Source of the DNA: Providencia stuartii | GTDB taxonomy: Bacteria; Pseudomonadota; Gammaproteobacteria; Enterobacterales; Enterobacteriaceae | Direction of reading: 5' to 3' | DNA: 64,000 bases | Assembly: GCA_900455155.1 (NCBI GenBank) | Contig: UGUC01000002.1 | Coordinates: forward strand, 1,178,001-1,242,000 | In this document: in pieces, positions 17,460 through 28,000 of the stretch | How positions within the stretch are numbered: the stretch's first letter is position 1 | How the letters are laid out: each line of letters begins with the position of its first letter | Notes under the pieces: generated by a model | Seen by the model: the letters and a program-made list of their open reading frames with translations, nothing else | Databases searched by the model: none | Told to the model about the DNA's origin: nothing | Program-made: the position numbers and the translations under genes

Positions 17460-17992
17460 TGGTGAATTATCGTCAGGTTTTTGGGGGATATTTAGTGGTT
17501 GCTTGTATTGCGGCATTAGTGAGCGGCGGTGCGGTGTTTGGGATTGCGCGTTTGGACTTCAAAGCCAAGTTAAGTGTGAGCGAGCTAGGGCACCAAATGG
17601 CACTCAGTGCGATAAGCGCTCAAGCTTTTATTGATGCCACTGAAAAACTCGCCCAACTAAAAAAAGCACAAGAGACCTTGCACCAGCTTGATGTGGCCTA
17701 TAACCAGAGGTTGTTAGATGAACAAAATAAATCTCAACGTTTGCGTGATGATTTGCTCACTGAGCGTCGTCGCGTGCAGTTCGCCAGCGCCGACCTTGCA
17801 ACCTGTGAGCTCACCATCAATCACACTGCCCGCGCCGGCAGCGTGGGCGATGCAGCCACCGTCGGACTCACTCGAAAAGGTGGACTCATTGTTCACGATA
17901 TCCGAACCGGAATTCAGCGAGACAGAGCCAAAATAAGTTATTTACAGGGCTATATCCGTGACGTGGTAGATCAGTGTAAGGAGGCGAAATGA
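17459..17992 (+). CDS. Inner-membrane spanin (Rz-like, LysB position)
   Basis: About 177 residues with one N-terminal membrane helix (VVACIAALVSGGAVFGIARL) and a long periplasmic coiled coil rich in Lys, Gln and Arg. It contains a nested out-of-frame lipoprotein gene, the signature of an Rz/Rz1 pair. The ATG at 17459 overlaps the endolysin TAA. The spanin pair fuses inner and outer membranes in the last step of lysis. Confidence 0.88.
   Translation: MVNYRQVFGGYLVVACIAALVSGGAVFGIARLDFKAKLSVSELGHQMALSAISAQAFIDATEKLAQLKKAQETLHQLDVAYNQRLLDEQNKSQRLRDDLLTERRRVQFASADLATCELTINHTARAGSVGDAATVGLTRKGGLIVHDIRTGIQRDRAKISYLQGYIRDVVDQCKEAK
17718..17936 (+). CDS. Outer-membrane spanin lipoprotein (Rz1-like), nested in Rz
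   Basis: 72 residues in another frame inside the Rz-like gene. It has a short signal peptide with lipobox VVAC (Cys20) and a proline-rich mature part (PAPTLQPVSSPSITLPAPAA). This is the classical embedded Rz1 arrangement. The signal, lipobox and proline content together make chance overlap unlikely. Confidence 0.88.
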   Translation: MNKINLNVCVMICSLSVVACSSPAPTLQPVSSPSITLPAPAAWAMQPPSDSLEKVDSLFTISEPEFSETEPK

Positions 17993-18159
17993 AAACATTA
18001 ATTAATATCTTGATATTCATTGTTTTTATTTTGTTTTTAAGCCTGATTTTGTTGGGTGGTGTGGTGCTATTGCAAGAACCAAAATGCGCCACAGCACCAC
18101 TGCAAGAAGGAATTGAAATGCGTTGCCAAAAAGCACTTTATGACACTCGGGGGAGATAA
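17989..18159 (+). CDS. Small single-pass membrane protein in the lysis cassette
   Basis: 56 residues from the ATG at 17989, overlapping the Rz stop as ATGA, to a TAA at 18157 that overlaps the tail gene R start. Residues 4-31 are one hydrophobic helix (INILIFIVFILFLSLILLGG); the rest is short and polar with two Cys. Tight coupling on both sides argues it is real. It may tune lysis (antiholin-like), but no family is recognised. Confidence 0.7.
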   Translation: MKTLINILIFIVFILFLSLILLGGVVLLQEPKCATAPLQEGIEMRCQKALYDTRGR

Positions 18160-18611
18160 TGTTAAAGCCGAATCTATTACGCCAAACTATTGTTGAGCAG
18201 ATACCCCAGTTTAAACAAAACCCTGATTTATTAGAGGTCTATATCACTGACGGTGGTATACAGGCCACTGGTACACAATCCGCATCATATTTGAATGAGT
18301 ACCAAATTCAGGTGTTGGCCATGGATTACGCCGGCGAATTGAGCGCATTGTCATTGGCTATCCTGACTTTTGCCCGAAAACACCAACCGGATTTGTTATT
18401 TAACCCTGATAAACGGGCGAATGGCATTCGCTATAAGGCCGACATTCTCGACAATGAAAAAATCGACGTGCTGTATACCATCAAGGCCACCGAGCGCGTG
18501 ATTGTTAAAAAAGTGAATGGAAAAATTGTGCAAGAGCATATTTCCGAGCCTGAAATCGCCTTACCTGCATGGGATATCGTGATTGATGAGGGGGTGATGG
18601 TTCATGAGTGA
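18159..18611 (+). CDS. R: Tail completion protein (P2 R-like)
   Basis: 150 residues, the P2 R size. Blocks match gpR: a start LKPNLLRQTIVEQIPQFKQNPD, YQIQVLAMDYAGELSALSLAIL, and a C-terminal EHISEPEIALPAWDI. gpR and gpS complete the tail end that joins the head. Overlaps S by 8 bases. Confidence 0.93.
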   Translation: MLKPNLLRQTIVEQIPQFKQNPDLLEVYITDGGIQATGTQSASYLNEYQIQVLAMDYAGELSALSLAILTFARKHQPDLLFNPDKRANGIRYKADILDNEKIDVLYTIKATERVIVKKVNGKIVQEHISEPEIALPAWDIVIDEGVMVHE

Positions 18612-19242
18612 TAACAGCCTATTTATGCAACTTGAAAATGAGCTTAATGGCTTGTTATCGACAACCTCGCAAGCTTATCGGCGAAAACTGACGGGCAAAT
18701 TAGCGCGGGCAATCCGTGCCGACCAACAAAAGCGCATCCGCAGCCAACAAAATGCGGACGGCTCGGCCTATGAACCCCGTAAGCGCAAAGTGTTACGCGC
18801 ACAGCAGCAAATCCGATTTATTCACCGTGGTGATGTTCGCACCCTGCGAAATTGGCAAGGGTCAAAAGGTCGTCGCGGTAAAACCATTACCGGTTTTGAT
18901 GAAGATAGAGGGGCGGTAAGAACCTTTTATCGCCAAGATATTACCCGTTTTTTAGATATTAATTTTTCCTCGGTCAAGCGCAGTACCAAACGTAACGTGC
19001 CGATGTTCAGGCGGCTTAGGTCGGCGCGTTTTCTTCATGCACGCAATATGCAAGATAGCGCGATAGTTGGGTTTCAGGGCAAAGCTGCGGCAATTGCGCG
19101 GGAACATCAATACGGGCTTGAGGGGGCAGTGAATGAGCTGGCGCGGGCACGTTACCCAAAACGGGAACTATTGGGGCTGTCAGAGCATGAGCGCTTAGGT
19201 TTATTGGAAATGATTTATCTCGATTTGGTGGGGCAGCTATGA
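18604..19242 (+). CDS. S: Tail completion / virion morphogenesis protein (P2 S-like)
   Basis: 212 residues, very basic, with the block ADGSAYEPRKRKVLRAQQ and the conserved AAAIAREHQYGLEG typical of the phage virion morphogenesis family. Partner of R in finishing tails. Overlaps baseplate gene V by 4 bases. Confidence 0.9.
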   Translation: MSDNSLFMQLENELNGLLSTTSQAYRRKLTGKLARAIRADQQKRIRSQQNADGSAYEPRKRKVLRAQQQIRFIHRGDVRTLRNWQGSKGRRGKTITGFDEDRGAVRTFYRQDITRFLDINFSSVKRSTKRNVPMFRRLRSARFLHARNMQDSAIVGFQGKAAAIAREHQYGLEGAVNELARARYPKRELLGLSEHERLGLLEMIYLDLVGQL

Positions 19243-19868
19243 GTTTACAAGAGCTATACCGCTTACTCAGTAACCTTTTTCGTCAAGGCGTGGTTACTGA
19301 GGTGGATTTAGACAATGACTGTTGCCGTGTTCAAGTCGGGGAGTTAGTTACGGATTGGATCCGATGGCTAGTGCAACGCGCCGGCGAGTCTCGCAGTTAT
19401 TGGGCGCCGACGGTGGGAGAGCAAGTCTTAATTGGGGCGATAGGCGGTGAGCTAACAACCAGTTTTGTTTTGGGATCACTGTATAGCAATACGAACCCTG
19501 CGCCGACACATTCAGCCAATGCATTACACCACACTTTTCCCGATGGTGCGGTGATTGAATATGAGCCAGAAAATGGAACATTAAAGGCCGTCGGTATTAA
19601 AAAAGCGGTGATTGAAGCGGCTGATGAGGTAAGCGTTTCAACTAAGAAAGTGATCTGTAAGGCCTCTGTTGAGATTTTGCTAGATACACCTCAAGTCACT
19701 TGCACTAAAAATCTGACAACAGCCACGCTGAATGTGAAAGAGGGTGGAAAGATGACCGGTAATTTTGATCATAACGGTGGCTACATTAAATCGAATGGGG
19801 TCACGGTACATACGCATACGCATGGAGGTGTTCGTTCGGGTGGTGAATCTACAGGGGAACCCCAATGA
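19239..19868 (+). CDS. V: Baseplate spike protein (P2 V-like)
   Basis: 209 residues. The N-terminal OB-like part (EVDLDNDCCRVQVGELVTDWIRW) is followed by beta-helical repeats and a tip region with HTHTHG, whose histidines bind iron in P2 gpV. It is the membrane-piercing spike of the contractile tail. Confidence 0.94.
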   Translation: MSLQELYRLLSNLFRQGVVTEVDLDNDCCRVQVGELVTDWIRWLVQRAGESRSYWAPTVGEQVLIGAIGGELTTSFVLGSLYSNTNPAPTHSANALHHTFPDGAVIEYEPENGTLKAVGIKKAVIEAADEVSVSTKKVICKASVEILLDTPQVTCTKNLTTATLNVKEGGKMTGNFDHNGGYIKSNGVTVHTHTHGGVRSGGESTGEPQ

Positions 19869-20206
19869 AATATTACGGTATGAATGCGAAAACTGGTCGT
19901 GGGCTGACTGACAGTGAGCATATTCGCCAAAGTATCGCTGATATTTTGCGAACGCCGATTGGTTCGCGGGTGATGCGCCGGCAATACGGCTCACTGTTGT
20001 ATGACTTGATTGACCAACCACAAAACCCTGCGCTGCGACTCAAAATTATGAGTGCCTGTTATATGGCGTTAATGCAATGGGAACCGCGCGTTAGGTTACA
20101 AACCATTGATTATATTCGTTCAGATGTTGGCGAAATGGGCGTGAGTTTATCCGGTGTGATTATGCAAACGGGTGAACCGATTTCGATTTCTATTCCAGTG
20201 AGGTAA
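19865..20206 (+). CDS. W: Baseplate wedge protein (P2 W-like)
   Basis: 113 residues, gp25-like fold. The hallmark segment IADILRTPIGSRVMRRQYGSLLYDLID is clear. Overlaps V by 4 bases and is followed after 2 bases by J. Part of the V-W-J-I baseplate operon. Confidence 0.94.
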   Translation: MKYYGMNAKTGRGLTDSEHIRQSIADILRTPIGSRVMRRQYGSLLYDLIDQPQNPALRLKIMSACYMALMQWEPRVRLQTIDYIRSDVGEMGVSLSGVIMQTGEPISISIPVR

Positions 20207-20208
20207 CT

Positions 20209-21120
20209 ATGGCAGCCAGTATTGATTTAAGTTTATTGCCGGCACCGGATGTGGTCGAAACGTTAGATTATGAGGTGCTATTTGCCGAGCGCAAAACCGC
20301 GTTAATCGCCGCTATGCCAGCAGAGCAGCGGGAAGCTATTGCCCGCACGTTGGAATTAGAATCTGAGTCACTCACTAAATTACTGCAAGAGAATTGTTAC
20401 CGTGAATTAATTTTACGTCAGCGTGTCAATGAAGCGGCTCGCGCAAGTATGGTGGCCTTTGCCACCGGTGCCGACCTTGACCAACTCGCGGCCAATAATA
20501 ACGTGAAACGCCTGATGTTGTCCGCTGGTGATGAAAACGCGATTCCACCGATTGCGCCGATGTATGAGTCGGATTCCAATTTACGCATGCGTATACCGGC
20601 CGCTTTCGAAGCGTTAAGCGTAGCTGGCCCGGTTGGCAGTTATGAATATCATGCACGCTCTGCCGATGGTCGGGTTTCTGACGCTTCTGTTATTAGCCCA
20701 TTACCTGCTCACGTCACGGTCACCGTTTTATCTCGTGAGGGGAACGGCAGTGCGCCAACGGATTTAATTGAAAAAGTTGATATGGCGCTAAACGATGAGG
20801 ACGTTAGGCCGGTTGCTGATCGTGTCACCGTAAAATCAGCCACTATCGTTAACTATGAAATCGACGCGGTGATTTACTGTTATCCCTCGCCTGAATATGA
20901 GCCGATTATGGCCGCAGCTGAGGAACAAGTGAAACGCTATGCCACACAGCAACACAGACTAGGCCGTGACATTGTCCTCAGTGCCATTTATGCCGCGCTA
21001 CATGTGCAAGGCGTGCAACGTGTCGAACTGAAAAAGCCGGTTGCAGATATCAAGTTAGATAAAACACAGGCGAGTTTCTGCACACAAATTAACGTGGCAC
21101 TAGGGGGCTCGGATGAATAG
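20209..21120 (+). CDS. J: Baseplate wedge protein (P2 J-like)
   Basis: 303 residues, same as P2 J. Features: IDLSLLPAPDVVETLDYE at the start, ANNNVKRL at about 100, and RIPAAFEALSVAGPVGSYEYHA at about 140, typical of gpJ-family baseplate wedges. Overlaps I by 8 bases. Confidence 0.95.
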   Translation: MAASIDLSLLPAPDVVETLDYEVLFAERKTALIAAMPAEQREAIARTLELESESLTKLLQENCYRELILRQRVNEAARASMVAFATGADLDQLAANNNVKRLMLSAGDENAIPPIAPMYESDSNLRMRIPAAFEALSVAGPVGSYEYHARSADGRVSDASVISPLPAHVTVTVLSREGNGSAPTDLIEKVDMALNDEDVRPVADRVTVKSATIVNYEIDAVIYCYPSPEYEPIMAAAEEQVKRYATQQHRLGRDIVLSAIYAALHVQGVQRVELKKPVADIKLDKTQASFCTQINVALGGSDE

Positions 21121-21724
21121 CCGGTTATTGCCTGTCGGTTCATCACCGTTAGAGATCGCAGCGGCTGAATCACTGGCACAGATTGAGCGCATGCCTATTC
21201 CTATTCGTGAACTTTGGAATCCTGATAAATGCCCCGTGCATTTGCTGCCGTATTTGGCATGGGCGTTCAGTGTGGATCGTTGGGATAAAGACTGGTCAGA
21301 AAAAGCAAAGCGCGATGCGGTTAAGGCTGCGATGTTCATTCATAAACACAAAGGCACAATCGGTGCATTGCGCCGTGTGGTTGAGCCATTGGGCTATTTA
21401 ATCCGCGTGATTGAGTGGTGGAAAACCAACGAAACCGCCGGCACGTTTCGCCTTGATATCGGTGTTCTTGAAACCGGTATAACCGAGGAAATGTACCAAG
21501 AGTTAGAAGCATTAATTTTTGATGCGAAGCCGGCGAGCCGCCATTTAGTTGGGCTTACTATTCAACTGGAAACGCGCGGTGAATTTTATTGCGGTGCATC
21601 TAGCTACACAGGTGATTCACTCACTGTTTACGCGTATACACCACCTTTAATTTCTGTTTCTGGCCTTGACGTTCGCGGCGCTGCTATTCACTTAATTGAT
21701 GAAATGAGGATTAATCCACAATGA
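21113..21724 (+). CDS. I: Tail protein I (P2 I-like)
   Basis: 203 residues. Conserved gpI blocks are MPIPIRELWNPDKCPVHLLPYLAWAFSVD (here shown only in part as motif start MPIPIRELWNP) and KHKGTIGALRRVVEPLGYLI. It sits between baseplate J and the tail fibre and links fibres to the baseplate. Overlaps H by 4 bases. Confidence 0.93.
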   Translation: MNSRLLPVGSSPLEIAAAESLAQIERMPIPIRELWNPDKCPVHLLPYLAWAFSVDRWDKDWSEKAKRDAVKAAMFIHKHKGTIGALRRVVEPLGYLIRVIEWWKTNETAGTFRLDIGVLETGITEEMYQELEALIFDAKPASRHLVGLTIQLETRGEFYCGASSYTGDSLTVYAYTPPLISVSGLDVRGAAIHLIDEMRINPQ

Positions 21725-23703
21725 AATACTTTGCTCTGCTCACTAAATTAGGTGAGAACTTATTAGCCCAAGCGACAGCGCTAGGGACAAAACTTGAATT
21801 AACACATATGGCGGTGGGCGATGGTGGCGGGAGTTTGCCAACACCGGATACCAATCAAACTAAATTAATTGCCGAAAAACGCAGAGCCGCGATTAATACA
21901 TTGTTCATAGATGATAAGAATAAAAATCAAATCATTGCTGAACAAATTATTCCTGAACAGGATGGCGGTTGGTGGATACGTGAAATCGGTTTGTTTGATA
22001 AGACTGGTAATTTAATTGCCGTGGCGAACTGCCCTGAAACGTATAAGCCGCAATTAGTTGAAGGCTCAGGCCGTACACAGTCTATTAGAATGGTATTGAT
22101 TGTCAGCCATACCGAATCAGTGACCTTGAAGATTGATCCGTCGGTAGTGCTTGCCACGCGAGAGTATGTTGATGACGCATTAACAGCCCTTGACCAGAAA
22201 ATTTTATTAGAGTTTAAGCGTTATTTGAAAATTGGTGATTACGGGATAGGCGGTGAATTTCCACCGGAAGTCGTTAATGCGGATGCTGTTAAATTGGGTG
22301 GCATATATTCACCTGCGGGTGTTAATGGTATTAATTTTTATGACCCTTACGCCCCTATGTTTGTCATGAATCGGAATGGTGTGTATATCAGACAATTTCA
22401 AATTAATGGTTCAGGAAAAATTGCAGCTCGTGACATAAAAGGAATCTGGAAGATTTACAGCGATGATCGAGAGCTAAACACACGTTATTTACAGATTGGT
22501 AACCCTGCAACGTCCGCCAAAAAGTTAACAAATCCCAGCCGCATAGCTGGTCATATTTTTTATGGTGAAGGGGAAGATATCAAAATCTCACCTCAAGATG
22601 TTGGAGCTCAACCAGCTGGTGATTATTTAAAAGTCGGTGAGTATGGTATCGGTGGCGAACTACCGCCCCAAGTAACAGATGCAAATGATGCAAAAAAAGG
22701 CGGGATATATTCACCTGCTGGCGCAAATGGGATTAATTTTTATGACCCTTACGCCCCTATGTTTGTTATGAATCGCAATGGTATGTATATCAGACAATTT
22801 CAAATAACCGCAACAGGAAAGATAGCGGCGCGAGATATTAAGGGTGAATGGAAGGTTTATAGTGATGATGAGGAACTAAAAAAGCTTTTTCAGCCTACTG
22901 GCAACTATGCAGATGGAAACTTGTATAGAATCGGTGATAGTAAAAATGAATCATGGGTTTATACACCTGATAAATCTAAAGTTTTCAATATCAATAACAC
23001 TGGCCTGTCAGGTGTTTATAATTGGAAAACGAATAGTTATTTATGGTCATTTAATAACGAGGGTTCCTTGACTGTGGGATTGATCCCTGTTTCTTGCGGA
23101 GGGACGGGGGCAAAAAACAGTACTGATGCCAGAAAAAATCTAAATGCACTCGGAGTTGGGGACTTTGGGATTGGTTCAGCATATCCGCCAAATGTAAGCG
23201 ATGCAAACACGCTTAGTGTATGTGGTATTTTTGCAGGTAACGGTGCATCAGGTAAGAATTTTCTTAATCCGTATTTACCAATCCTTGTTATGAATCGCGA
23301 AAATAACTACAGCACACAAATGCAAATTAATACGGATGGCAGGATAGGTACTCGCTTCAGAGATGGCGTATGGCAAACATACCCAACAATCAACGAATTT
23401 AACGCTAAAAAAAGTTTGGGTGAGAGCCAGAAGTGGACGAACGTTAAAGGGAGTCGCTCGTCTGGTGTAAGTTACACAAATACAACAGGCCGAACTATTG
23501 CGCTCTCTGTAAGTACAGCAGGCGCAATTGCATCCAGCTCTGTCCAAATATTTGTTGATGATGTCTTGTGTTCTAGCAATGAAGTGGGCGGTGGTGAAGG
23601 TACACAATTCACTCGACACACTATAGGGTATGCGATTATCCCTCCGGGAAGCTCGTATAAAGTTGTAGCGTCAAGTATCGGTCTTTGGGCGGAGTTAAGA
23701 TAA
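21721..23703 (+). CDS. H: Tail fibre protein (P2 H-like) with three repeats
   Basis: 660 residues. The N-terminal 150 residues are the conserved P2 fibre attachment domain ([32 protein letters not shown]). The shaft has three copies of a roughly 85-residue unit beginning VGxYGIGGExPP and containing NxYxPxxVMNRxxxY, at about nt 22230-22480, 22627-22870 and 23150-23390. The C-terminal 100 residues ([18 protein letters not shown]) look like the receptor-binding tip. Fibre repeats often change host range by recombination. Confidence 0.92.
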   Translation: MKYFALLTKLGENLLAQATALGTKLELTHMAVGDGGGSLPTPDTNQTKLIAEKRRAAINTLFIDDKNKNQIIAEQIIPEQDGGWWIREIGLFDKTGNLIAVANCPETYKPQLVEGSGRTQSIRMVLIVSHTESVTLKIDPSVVLATREYVDDALTALDQKILLEFKRYLKIGDYGIGGEFPPEVVNADAVKLGGIYSPAGVNGINFYDPYAPMFVMNRNGVYIRQFQINGSGKIAARDIKGIWKIYSDDRELNTRYLQIGNPATSAKKLTNPSRIAGHIFYGEGEDIKISPQDVGAQPAGDYLKVGEYGIGGELPPQVTDANDAKKGGIYSPAGANGINFYDPYAPMFVMNRNGMYIRQFQITATGKIAARDIKGEWKVYSDDEELKKLFQPTGNYADGNLYRIGDSKNESWVYTPDKSKVFNINNTGLSGVYNWKTNSYLWSFNNEGSLTVGLIPVSCGGTGAKNSTDARKNLNALGVGDFGIGSAYPPNVSDANTLSVCGIFAGNGASGKNFLNPYLPILVMNRENNYSTQMQINTDGRIGTRFRDGVWQTYPTINEFNAKKSLGESQKWTNVKGSRSSGVSYTNTTGRTIALSVSTAGAIASSSVQIFVDDVLCSSNEVGGGEGTQFTRHTIGYAIIPPGSSYKVVASSIGLWAELR

Positions 23704-23705
23704 AC

Positions 23706-24374
23706 ATGAAATATTACAAAGATACAAATTTAAATGTCTACGCGTATGACGATGAACAGTTAGCTCAAGTTACTCGACTAACAGAATTAGAATTACTGCT
23801 CAATGAAAAGCAGCCGCTGTACATTTCTGCTCATAACAATTTAGAACTGGCAGCATCAGAACTTGAAGACGCTAACGCGTTGTTGAATGCTACTTTATCG
23901 CCTTCACTTGAAAATAGTGATGAAGAGACCGCAGAAAATGAAGAGGAAATCCAGCGTTTAACATTACTTGTTCAAGACAAAACGAACGAGCGTGATAATG
24001 CTAATACCTCATTTCTTCAAATAGAAGCAGAATACCAACCACTGAAAATGGAGTTTGATGCAATATTACCCGTGTTTTTTGACATCCGCGAACATCTCAA
24101 AGTATTCAAGAAAATGAACAACAAGGAAGTTGAAGCATACTTGAACCCACCCATTTCAAAAGAGCAGTTAATTGCGGGAGCGGAACAGCAAAAACAATTA
24201 TTGCTGGCTGAGGCGAATAATGCGATTGCACCACTACAAGATGCTATTGACTTAGGTATGGCAACAGAAGCTGAAACAGCTGCACTGCAAGCGTGGAAAA
24301 AATACCGCGTTCTGTTAAACCGTGTTGATACTTCAACCGCGCCAAATATCGATTGGCCTGAAAAGCCAGAGTAA
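23706..24374 (+). CDS. G: Tail fibre assembly protein (P2 G-like)
   Basis: About 222 residues. Start at ATG 23706 just after the fibre stop; a longer reading from 23685 overlaps H and looks unlike the family. N-terminus has [10 protein letters not shown]; the C-terminus [18 protein letters not shown] is the hallmark of phage fibre assembly chaperones. The central 90 residues are an unusual Glu-rich coiled coil. Confidence 0.9.
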   Translation: MKYYKDTNLNVYAYDDEQLAQVTRLTELELLLNEKQPLYISAHNNLELAASELEDANALLNATLSPSLENSDEETAENEEEIQRLTLLVQDKTNERDNANTSFLQIEAEYQPLKMEFDAILPVFFDIREHLKVFKKMNNKEVEAYLNPPISKEQLIAGAEQQKQLLLAEANNAIAPLQDAIDLGMATEAETAALQAWKKYRVLLNRVDTSTAPNIDWPEKPE

Positions 24375-24381
24375 CGTACAA

Positions 24382-24403
24382 AAAGCCCCAAATTTGGGGC
24401 TTT
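24382..24403. terminator. Bidirectional terminator between G and U
   Basis: AAAGCCCCAAA and TTTGGGGCTTT form a perfect 11-bp palindrome between the convergent plus-strand late operon and the minus-strand tail operon. Confidence 0.9.
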
Positions 24404-24405
24404 AA

Positions 24406-24837
24406 TCAAAACGTACCAAGCAGATCCCCCATTGTAATATTCGCAAGCCTTTCCCTTACATCCTCATTCACTCGACTCAACGACAGGGTAAAATCTATTT
24501 TCTTCGCCTTACCATCCGAAAAAAACTCTGTTCTATCGGTGACTAAATTTGTGATCACATACATCCCATAAATCGTGCCTGTGCCCTCAATCAGCGGTAA
24601 TGGTCGGGCAACATAGGCCGAGGTTTTTAATAATTCCAGTGACACATCACCGCCGGTCACTTCGGGGTAAAGCGTACCAGCGAGCGTGATCTTATCTTCA
24701 CCGGCGCCCACATACTGCCATTTGGCACTGCGGCCAACCCGGTCATTTTTCACATGACGCCAGTCAAGTGAATGGTTAAAGGTTTGATAAGGCGCAGTAC
24801 GTAATTCGAACACAAACATGCCATAAATCATCATCAT
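24406..24837 (-). CDS. U: Tail protein U (P2 U-like)
   Basis: 143 residues. Contains the gpU features FVFELRTAPYQTFNHSLDWRH and YVGAGEDKITLAGTLYPEVTGG. gpU is the tail terminator-type protein. Last gene of the minus-strand operon FI-FII-E-T-U, three bases after T. Confidence 0.94.
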   Translation of the reverse strand: MMMIYGMFVFELRTAPYQTFNHSLDWRHVKNDRVGRSAKWQYVGAGEDKITLAGTLYPEVTGGDVSLELLKTSAYVARPLPLIEGTGTIYGMYVITNLVTDRTEFFSDGKAKKIDFTLSLSRVNEDVRERLANITMGDLLGTF

Positions 24838-24840
24838 AAT

Positions 24841-27800
24841 TTAGTCCTGATCTTTTAAGCTGGAACGGCGGCGGCTATCGCGTTCACGTAACAAGGCGGT
24901 TAATTGCTGTTTCACAATGTCGGCAATTTCTTTTTTATTACTCATATCAACCCCGTAAAAATTCAGCTCAAAGGTATTGTATTCAGGTTGCATGATTTTG
25001 CGTTCTGGCCGTGTCGGAGAGACTGCCACTGGTACCGCACTTAATTTGGGTTGAATAGGGGCTAACGTATTAATCAATGCATCATTGAACTGGGGAAATA
25101 GTGAGGTTTTTCTCGCGGCAATTCGGGGCTCTTGATATAGCCCATCAACAGTGGACACAGCCGGAAAGTTTTTAAACACAATATCGCCGAGTTTATTTCT
25201 ATCAACACTCTCCGCGGCATCACTTAATGACGATTTACTGCCTTTTTTCTTGCTCTTTTTCTCTGCACCGTCATACACCAAAGTACCGTATTTTTCCGCA
25301 TTTTCTAACGGGTTAACGTCATTGGCTTTTTGTTGTAGTTCACTGTTTTTTTCCAGTTGTTTACCAGCAACGGTGACGCTACTGCTGATTTTACTGGTTG
25401 CCTCAGCTTGTTGTTTTTGTGCCTGTTCGTTGGCTTTCGCTGTTTTCCCTGCATAAGCGGATACGGAGTTCAGCACTTTGAACGCGTCTTTTTCGTTCGG
25501 GTCAACACCCATGGCACGCGCCGCATCGGCGGCAGCTTCGGCAGCGGAGGGAATAACTCCGAGTTTTTCGAGTATCCAGCCGAGTCCTTTGGCGACTTGC
25601 TGAATCGGCCAGAATAAGGCGCTAATGGCTTTACCTACCACCTCACCAAAGACTTGACCGGCTTCGGTACACGATTTCAATTCTTCAGAGGATAGCTGAA
25701 CCGGTGAAAGCAATTCTTTAAACCAGTTCCAAACTTTGCTCACAGCTTCAGAAATCGCATCAATGATGGGGGAAAACGGGGCAAAAGTGGCACTGAATGC
25801 TTGACCGATGGGCGCAAGCGCTGACGTAAACCCATCCCAAAAACCACCGAAAAAGGCTTTAATGGGTTCCCAGTATTTATAAATCAGCACCCCAGCGGCA
25901 ACGATAGCGGCAATAAACAGCCCAACAGGACTAAGCAGTAATGAAAAACCACTACCTATAAAGCTAAGGGCACTACCACCTGCGCTCATCAGGCTACCAA
26001 ATCCCGCGGTGGCAATTCCTTTGATGCCAGTTCCGAGTGCGGTAATAGCCCCTACTGGGTTCGTGAATAACATGGAAAGAGCACTACCGGCAGAGCTAGC
26101 ACCGGCGAGGATACTTACAAAACCAGTACGGCCTAATGACATGATGCTTGATGCGAGGCGGCCAATAGCGCCTCTTGCATTACCAAAAATCGGCATCCAG
26201 TCACGAATACTACGCCCCATACCACCGAGAAAAGGGAAGATGTTTTTTAACCCAAAAGATAACGAACCAATCTTTGCGATCAGCCCCCCCAAACCTGCAC
26301 CACCAGTGAGCATAAATAGGCTTAATCGCATCGCGGCAAATGGCACAATAACCGCAGCTGCCGCAAGAGCTAATGCCCCAAGTGCACTAACTAAGGTGGC
26401 AATCGCAATGGCGCCCAAGGCAAGGGCTTGCGTGGTTTTAGGGTGCTCTTTCATCCACTGGCCAACTTTGCCAATGAAGCCCGTCAATGATTGAGTGACA
26501 CGGCGCAAAGGGGAATCAACATTTTCTTGAATTTCAATTCCGAGATCTTCCCATGCGGATTGCAACTGTTTCAGGTCACCTTTTAAGTTATCAATCTTAA
26601 CTTTAGCGTTTTTATCGGCTTCACCCTCGGCACCCATATTTGCGGTTTTCAGTGCGTCATAGCGGCCATTCATTACAGCATCAATGACGGCGCCCATACC
26701 AACCATCGCTTCCTCGCCGAAAATATCTTTTTTCATGCGAATTTGGCTGGCTTGGTCAAACTTACGCATACTTTTGCCAACGTCTTTCAAAATATCGTCG
26801 GCATCGCGGAGTTTACCGCTGGCGTCTTTAACACTGACACCCCAGCTTATCAAGGGCGGCTTGGCCTTTGCCAACTGGAGCAACCATGCGCGATAAGCCA
26901 GCGCGCAGTGACGTACCCGCCATACTGCCACGAATACCGTTATCTGCCATGGTTCCTGCCATTGCGGTCATACTTTCAAGGCTGACACCAAGTTGTGCAG
27001 CAATAGGGCCTGCATACGTCATGGTTTCACCAAGTTGGCGTAGATCGGTATTACTGCGGGTAAAGGTGGCCGTGAGCACATCAGAAACACGGTTCATATC
27101 TTCGGCTTTTAATTGAAATTGCGTCAGAACGTTTGAGCCAATGTCGGAAGCCTCACCGAGATCCATATCACCGGCCAATCCCATGTTTAACACGCCACCT
27201 AATGCAGCCTTAATGGCATCTGGTGTAAAACCGGCCATTGCTAAAAACTTTTGGCCGGCTGCAACATCAGTAGAGGTATAAGCGGTACTGGCGCCCAATT
27301 CTCGCGCTTGCTGACGTAGCATGGCGAGTTGTGGCGAGTTTTTATCTAATCGGGTAAGTGCCTGTACTGTTGACATACCCTCGTCAAAGTCTCGACCAGG
27401 AGCAGTGATCCGTGCGCCTGCGTATAATGCGCCTGTACCACCGGCTACCGCCATTGCACCACCCATCGCCAATTTATTTCTGACTTCTTTTGCCTTAGTG
27501 TATTGAGTCTGGGCGCGTGTCGTTGCCGCTAACCGGCGCCGTTGTTCATCCAATTGTCGGTTGTAGGCCTCGGTGCGCCTTGTGGCTTGTGCGGTTACAT
27601 CGGCACTATTGCGTGCTGAAATTCCTTGTCGGTATAATTCGGCTCGTACTGTGGCTAGGCGTTGTTTTTCTTTATCGAGAGTTCGGCCAAGTCTGTCTCG
27701 CTCTAAACGTGCAGCGGCAAGTGCTTTTTTTTGTGCTTCGGTTTGTTGATTCAGGGGTGGGTAAGCATCACGCAATGCTTTGACTTTATTTTTAGCGTCA

Positions 27801-28000
27801 TCATAAGCACGAGTATTCTTCTCAATTGATTGAGATAGGCGCTCGAATGTTTTTGCTTGCCCTTGAAGGTTACGTATAGAAGATTGGGTTGTTCTAATTT
27901 TAGCAGAAAGCCCCGCGGCGCTACGCTGCGCAGCACCAAGAGGGCCTGATAAAAGGTTCGCAGCACTTAACGACACTTTGATATTTAAATTGCGGTCCAC
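24841..28000 (-). CDS. T: Tape measure protein (P2 T-like), frameshifted
   Basis: About 1052 residues if corrected. The N-terminal part (NLNIKVSLSAANLLSGPLG, coiled coil, then TSLRAGLSRMVAPVGKGQAALDKLG) and the C-terminal part (VSVKDASGKLRDADDILKDVG onwards) are in different frames. They join if the C4 run at 26840-26843 (G4 on the coding strand) is reduced by one. Several hydrophobic helices in the middle fit a tape measure that is injected with DNA. GTG start at 28000, just after the E' stop. Sets tail length. Confidence 0.88.

Noticed and set aside
25151-27966. Several plus-strand frames over the tape measure gene
   Set aside because: The tape measure protein is clearly coded on the minus strand; the opposite frames are low-complexity and without RBS.
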